A model generated the notes under the pieces. The model did not search any database, was not told where the DNA came from, and was given only the letters and a program-made list of their open reading frames with translations. Positions 58,676 to 64,000 of a DNA stretch of 64,000 nt are shown here, in pieces. The DNA comes from Capsicum annuum (lineage: Eukaryota > Streptophyta > Magnoliopsida > Solanales > Solanaceae), in NCBI RefSeq assembly GCF_002878395.1, contig NC_061115.1:93249374-93313373 (forward strand). The letters run 5' to 3'. Both the position numbers and the translations under genes were made by a program. Numbering within the stretch: the stretch's first letter is position 1; each line of letters opens with the position of its first letter.

Positions 58676-59990
58676 TAGATTATTCCTCATAGATCTGTAA
58701 CATAAGAAAATTCTTCTATCCCATTTGGGGGTAATGCTAAAGGGGTACATCTTACTTCTGGGGTTTATCTTTGATCTTACGGTCCTATCCTTGATAGTTA
58801 TAGAGTTCCATCAGTTGCTATAAGTCCTCCTCAAGGTGAGGTAAATAATGCAGAATTCCATTAGTCTATTCATATTTTTGCTAAGATGGTCACGGATCAA
58901 GCAGAGCGGGGTACAACTGGTGTTTTACCTGTTGAGGCCACAAAGGTTGGCCAATTTATGAAGATAGATCCTTCCACTTTTTCTGGAATAAGGGTAGAGG
59001 AGGATTAATAGGGATTCATGGATAAATGGAAAAGATATTTTGGGTGATGCAGGCTATAAATATGGAGGGGTAAACTTTGCAGCTTATTAACTGAAAAATG
59101 TTGCATATTAGTGGTATAAAGAGTGAGACAGGGATAAGGGTGATGTGGATGAATCAATCTTATGGGATACTTTTTCTAAGGACTTCTTGGATTATTTCTT
59201 TCCCCAAGTGTTTAGAAAAGCAAAGAAGGAGGAATTTGTGAACCTCAAGAAAGAAAGGATATCTATCAAGAAATATTCCTTGAAGTTTCACCAATTATAA
59301 AGGTATGCTCCTGATTTAGTTGCTGATATATGGGATAAAATAAGGAAGTTCTTTTTTTGGTGAATCAAGATCTAATTTATGAGAGCAACACTGCCTTATT
59401 AATAAAAAATATGGACATGTCTAGGTTGACTGTTTATATACAGCAGGTTGAGAATGAAAAGAGAAAGCAGGTAAAGTTTGAGGCTAGACAGGGTAAGAGG
59501 AGTAGGTTTTCTAATCAGGAAGATACTCAGTCTTTGAATGGTCGATGATGGTGCCGAATGATAGAAAAAGAAGTGGGAGAGTTCTAATTTCTTCTTTTTC
59601 CTAGTTCTCCTTACTCGATGGGTGACAGGCGTCATCAATGCGATGACAATTTCCAGGCATATGATACCCAATCTCAGGCAAGCAGAGGTCAGTCAGTTTT
59701 TTTATGCCTTCTATATCAGTTTTGTGGTCATTCTTATTCAGTGTATTGCAAAAAAGAAAGGGAAAAATTCTTCAAGTATAGTTAGGCAGGCCATCGGCTT
59801 AAGGATTTTCTAGTTAATAAGGTTGCGATGAGTATAAATAAGATTCATGTGGCTTCATTTTCTACTCATACATCTTATGGTGTTGCCTCTACCTCTTTTA
59901 CTGCTCCTAGTTCTAGTATCTATCAGAATAGGTTATATGTTTTGGTATCCTGATAAGAATCTGAGGCATAACTTGATGTCCTTACTGGTA
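58676..59990 (+). pseudogene. Gag (G8)
   Basis: Text begins near 58800 (PPQGEVNNAEFH) and reads QFMKIDPSTFSGIRVEED (58951-59005), the classic gag capsid start, then FVNLKKERISIKKYSLKFHQ with a frameshift at 59235-59290, and the open frame 59357-59548 with LVNQDLIYESN-like text, NMDMSRLTVYIQQVENEKRK and RQGKRSRFSN. The knuckle region near 59690-59760 (LCLLYQFCGHSYSVYCKKE) is degraded. Confidence 0.75.
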
Positions 59991-60470
59991 AGTTATAACT
60001 TTTCTCTCATGATGTATATTGTTTTCTTGATCCGGTGTCTATTCTCATCTATTTGACTCCTTATATGGTTGTATTATTTGGTTTTAATTCATAAGTTATT
60101 TTGGATTCTTTTTCTATTTCTACCCAAGTTAGTGACTCGATTATTTCTAAGTGAGTCTATAGGGGGTTTTGGTATCTATTGGTAGCAAGTAGACATTGGT
60201 GGATCTATTTGAGTTGGGTATAGTGGATTTCGATATTATTCAGGGTATGGATTGGTTTTATTCTTATTATGCAAACTTGGATTGTTAGACCTATAAAGTT
60301 GTCTTTGAGTTTCCTGGTGAGCCGATTATGAGTGGAAGGGTGGTTCTCTTGCTCCTAGGGGGAGGTTTATTTCTTATCTTAGAGCTCGGAGGTTAATCTC
60401 TAAAGGGTTTCTTTATCACTTTTCTAGGTTAAAGATTCGAACTCGAAAGGTCCTTCCTTCCAGTCAATTC
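59960..60470 (+). pseudogene. Aspartic protease (G8)
   Basis: Fragments are LDVLTGKL, FSHDVYCFLDPVSILIYLTP (59972-60060) where the DxG active site is changed to DPVS, and later DIIQGMDWFYSYYANLD near 60232-60285, the GMDWL-type block. Stops separate them. Confidence 0.75.
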
Positions 60471-60472
60471 TA

Positions 60473-61330
60473 TTGATTAATGAGTTTCCAGAGGTCTTTT
60501 TGAATGATCTTTCTGGTGTTCCTCCAGATAGGGAAATAGAGTTTTGCATTGATCTAGTTCTGGACACTCTTCCAATTTACATTCCTCTATATAGAATGGC
60601 TCCAACTCAGTTGACGGAACTCAAGAAGCAAATTAAGGATCTTCTAGATAAGGGGTTTATTCGTCCTAGTATATCTCCATGGGATGCACCAGTGTTGTTT
60701 GTGCATAAGAAGGATGGTTCTATTTGGATGTGCATTTAATATAGGTAGTTAAACAAGGTGACAGTCAAGAACAAGTATCATATTCTAAGGATATATGATC
60801 GGTTTGATCAGTTGCAAGGTGTCAATTTATTTTCTAAGATAGATCTTTGATTTGGGTACCTCCGCTAAATATTAGGGAGGTGGATATCCCTAAGACCACT
60901 TTTCGTACTCGGTATGCGCACTTTGAGTTTTGGTAACAGTATTTGGGTTGGCTAATGCACTGGAGGAATTTATGGATCTAATGAACAAGGTTTTTTGTCA
61001 GTATTTGGATTTTTTTATTATGTTTATTTATGACATTTTGGTTTATTCGAAGAGTGAGGTGGATCATGCTAATCACCTCCGTGTGGTGTTACAAACCTTA
61101 AAGAACAATAATTATATGTCATATTCTTCAAGTGTGAGTTTTGGATGAACATTGTAACTTTCTTGGGTTATATTATTTCTAGTGTGGGGATCATGGTTGA
61201 TCCATAGAAGTTTGTTTTGTTTAAGAGGTGGCCTAGAACCATGACTTCATCTAACATTTGAAGTTTCTTAGGTTTATCTGGGTATTATAGGCAATTTGTG
61301 GAAAGCTTTTAATCAATAACTGCTCCTTTG
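60473..61330 (+). pseudogene. Reverse transcriptase (G8)
   Basis: The open frame 60473-60739 reads [60 protein letters not shown], then a stop. Further blocks are NKVTVKNKY and [12 protein letters not shown] (60750-60825), GLANALEEFMDLMNKVFCQY and FFIMFIYDILVYSKSE (60945-61065). In the catalytic motif FIDDIL the first aspartate is tyrosine (FIYDIL). FLGYIIS and SFLGLSGYYRQFVESF follow at 61162-61308. Confidence 0.85.
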
Positions 61331-61990
61331 ACTATGTTAACTCAGAAGAAGCCCAAGTTTTCTTGGTTGTATGCTTGTGAAGGGTGTTTTGAGAAGTTGA
61401 AGGATAATTTAACTTCAGCTCTAATTCTATCTTTGCTAGAAAGGTAATGATGGGTTCGTAGTTTATTATGATATATCTCAGGCAGGGCTTGGTTGTGTGT
61501 TGATGCAACATGGAAAGGTGATTGCTTATACTTCCAGGCAGTTGAAAGTGCATGAGAAGAATTATCCTACTCATGATTTTGAGCTATTGACTGTTGTGTT
61601 TGCTTTTAAAAATATAGCGACATTATTTGTATAGTGTGCACATGGATATATTTTCTAAGCATAGGAGTCTATAGTATGTGTTCACTCAGAAGGATCTTAA
61701 TCTTAGGTAGATAAGGTAGCTTGAACTTTTCTAGGACTATGATATGATCTTCACTATCACCTAGGTAAGGCAAATGTGGTTGCTGATGCACCTAGCAGGT
61801 TATCCATGGGGAGTTTGGCTCATATAGAAGAATGAAAGCGGGAATTGGTGAAGGATATTTGTCGCTTGGCTAGTCTTATAGTTTGCCTCTTTGACTCTAA
61901 GGATAGTGGTATAATGGCACAAGAATCGCTTCAATCATCTTTTGGTGTAGAGATTAAGGAGAAAAAAGTGGTAGATCCTATCTTGATGAA
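61330..61990 (+). pseudogene. RNase H (G8)
   Basis: Text includes LTQKKPKFSWLYACEGCFEK (61337-61395), [19 protein letters not shown] and [19 protein letters not shown] (61454-61585), then [19 protein letters not shown] near 61760-61815. The open frame 61845-62099 carries the pre-integrase linker. Confidence 0.8.
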
Positions 61991-61999
61991 AATTAATGG

Positions 62000-63425
62000 T
62001 GATATTGGTGGGCAAAAGGTAATGGTGTTTGAGATCGATGGTCATGGTAGTTTATCATACAAAAAGAGGTTATGTATTCCTCATATCGATAATTTGTAAT
62101 AAAGGATTTTGGCTGAGGAGCATGAATCGTGCTATGTTGTTCATCCCGGCTCAACTAAGATATATCATGATCTCAAGGAGATTTATTGGTGGAATGGCAT
62201 GGAGAGGGATATGGTTGATTTTTTTGGCTAAGTGCATAGTATGTCAACCGATTAAGGTTGAGCACATGAGGACAGGAGGGTTGTATAAAGAAATTGATTT
62301 GGCCAAGTAGAAAACTAATCAATATGGACTTTTTGCCAGTCTTCCACGATCTCGAAATCAATATGATTTGATTTAGGTCATCGTGGATAGGATGACTAAG
62401 TCTGCCCACTTTTTACCAATGTGAACTACCTTTTTGGTGGAGAATTTCGCGAAGCTATATCTTTAGGATATTGTGAAGATGCATATGGTGCCTATTTTGA
62501 TTATTTCTAATCATGGCACGTAGTTTACATCTTAATCCTGATGATCTTTTTAGAAAGGGTTAGGGACTAAGGTTAATTTGAGTAGTGCTTTCCACCCATA
62601 GATGGATGGGCAAGCGGAGAGAACTATTCAAATATTGGAGGTATGCTTCAAGCTTGTGTGATTGATTATGGTGGCAATTGGTTTTAGCATCTACCTTTTG
62701 TGGAGTTTGCTTACAATAATAGTTATCATTCTAGTATTGCTTTATCCCTTTTTGAGGCATTGTATGGTAGGAGGTGTAGATCTCTTATTAGTTGGTTTGA
62801 TCTTGGAGAGGTGGATATGTTTGGTCCTGACATGGTTTACCAGGCTATGTTAAAGGTGAAGATGATTTGGGAGAGGCTTAAGGCTGCCCAAAGTCGCCAA
62901 AAGTCCTTTGCAAAAGTTTGGTGTAGAGACTTAGATGGGGTTAGGGATAAGGTTTTCCTCAAGGTATCTTCCTTGAAGGGAATAGTAAGGTTTGGCAAGA
63001 AGGGGAAACTCAATCCCCGATATCTTAGTCCTTATGAAATTTTGGAGAGAATTAGTAATGTTGTTTATAAGTTGGAGTTGCCTTCTAGCTTGAGCATGGT
63101 TCATTTGGTCTGTCATATTTCCATGTTGAGAAAGTGCATTGGTGATCTTTCTTTGGTTATTCCTTTATAAGGACTGGTTATGAAGGACTCTCTGTCTTAT
63201 GAAGAAATCCTATTTGAGATCTTGGATAGGATGGTTCGTTGATTGCAGACCAAGGATGTGGCTTCGGTTAAAGTTCTATGGTGGAACCATAAAATAGAAG
63301 AAGCTACATGGGAAGCAGAAGAAGACATGAAGTCCAAATATCCATATTTGTTTTCCGCTCCTAGGATTCATGCAAAAGGTATGTATTCTTCAATACATCT
63401 TTATTTTCTTAATTTGTTAAAGTAA
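62000..63425 (+). pseudogene. Integrase and chromodomain (G8)
   Basis: Zinc-finger region LAEEHESCYVVHPGSTKIYH and YWWNGMERDMVDF at 62109-62220; the core is broken between 62230 and 62620; the open frame 62700-63170 gives EFAYNNSYHSSIALSLFEAL, YGRRCRSLISWFD, AAQSRQKSFA, GKLNPRYLSPYEILERISNV and ISMLRKCIGD. The chromodomain at 63180-63360 reads SLSYEEILFEILDRMVR, KDVASVKVLWWNHKIEEATW and YPYLFSAP. This is the best preserved coding stretch of the window. Confidence 0.9.
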
Positions 63426-63552
63426 AGATTAATATCTTTGCCCTTTTGTTTTCAAACTTTGTTAAAGATTTGGAATATAGCTGATAAGATAGTGCAAATG
63501 ACTCGTATGTGTGGTTACCCCTACCTTGTCCATCATTCAGGATGAATGTTCC

Positions 63553-63562
63553 TAGTTGGGGA
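63553..63562 (+). promoter_or_regulatory. Polypurine tract (G8)
   Basis: agttggggat precedes the TGAAATACG start of the 3' LTR by three bases. Confidence 0.7.
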
Positions 63563-63565
63563 TAC

Positions 63566-64000
63566 TGAAATACGTTGGTTTCTGGTCCTTAGAAAATTTC
63601 CTAGAATTCTGATCCTAGGACCTAATATGACTCATGGGTACGAGTCTTATGGTTGGGTACGAATGGTATGGTCCAGTCGTATGATAACCAGTGTTGGTTG
63701 GTGAGATGGATTTTTGTTATTGGAATGGATACGACTTAGGGGTAAGAGTCATATTAATGGTTATGGATCATTTGGTTCTATAACTTAATCATAGACTTTA
63801 TAGTTAGGTTGGATCTGAGTATCTGTAAGCTAGGGTACGAGTCGTATCCAGGACTCTTATAGTGGACAGTCTTTAAATCATCCGTTGGTTTAATCTGCCA
63901 GGGGTATGAATTAAGGGTACGAATCGTATGCCTTGGATACAACTTAGTTGGATGAGTCGTATGCTGGACAATGTTGAGTCCAAGGGTTGAGGTTCAGGAT
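63566..64000 (+). repeat. G8 3' LTR, first 435 bases
   Basis: It aligns with the start of the 5' LTR from ttagaaaatttcct onward (56088 and 63588). It continues past the window end. Confidence 0.85.

Larger units (their letters stand above)
56067..64000 (+). mobile_element. G8: near-complete chromovirus gypsy element, 3' LTR cut by the window end
   Basis: 5' LTR, primer site, gag, protease, RT, RNase H, integrase, chromodomain, polypurine tract and the first 435 bases of the 3' LTR follow in canonical order. It is inserted in the G7 LTR. The left flank is ttatg (56062-56066); the matching duplication is expected right of the window. Confidence 0.9.

Overview
The window is a plant nuclear segment, most likely from Solanaceae (pepper, tomato, potato or tobacco group). 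That placement is inferred from the families I recognise: Tekay/Del-like chromodomain gypsy elements, Tat-like gypsy elements, a SIRE-like copia element with a PF20167-type extra ORF, an RTE-type LINE and a CACTA DNA transposon. I see no host gene, rRNA, tRNA or CRISPR. Almost every base can be assigned to transposable elements inserted into, or abutting, other elements. Most coding remnants are broken by stops and frameshifts, many of which look like C-to-T or G-to-A decay.

Layout. 1-2542: 3' end and 3' LTR of a Tat-like gypsy element (T1). 2543-6692: integrase, chromodomain and LTR of a plus-strand Tekay-like element (G1). 6693-9074: minus-strand Tekay-like pol remnant (G2). 9075-14242: plus-strand Tat-like element (T2) with partial 5' LTR, tRNA-Arg type primer site, gag and protease but no RT or integrase. 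14243-15135: minus-strand LTR fragment (S1) of the same family as the element at the right end. 15136-17792: minus-strand 5' LTR and leader of a gypsy element (G3). 17793-19872: plus-strand gypsy pol remnant (G4). 19873-38985: CACTA (En/Spm) transposon with a TNP2-type transposase and a second multi-exon PttA-like gene; a 10-kb gypsy element (G5, 23211-33171) sits in a predicted TNP2 intron with intact 5-bp target duplications. 39376-50360: a long gypsy LTR (G6) split by a SIRE-like copia derivative (C1, 41839-49328). 50361-51118: minus-strand LTR fragment. 51119-53265: 5'-truncated RTE LINE, minus strand. 53266-56066: minus-strand 5' end of a gypsy element (G7), cut by G8. 56067-64000: near-complete plus-strand gypsy element (G8) whose 3' LTR runs off the window.

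The best structured elements are G5 (two LTRs, primer site, polypurine tract, all domains, TTTAT duplications), G8 and C1. The observations most worth a second look are C1, a gag-bearing copia derivative that lost most of pol but keeps a downstream PF20167-like ORF; the clusters of short, often palindromic CpG-containing words found in several unrelated LTR families; and the G5 insertion into a transposase intron. I found no convincing new defence or metabolic system. All element names (T1, G1 and so on) are labels for this report only, and boundaries marked approximate come from reading by eye.
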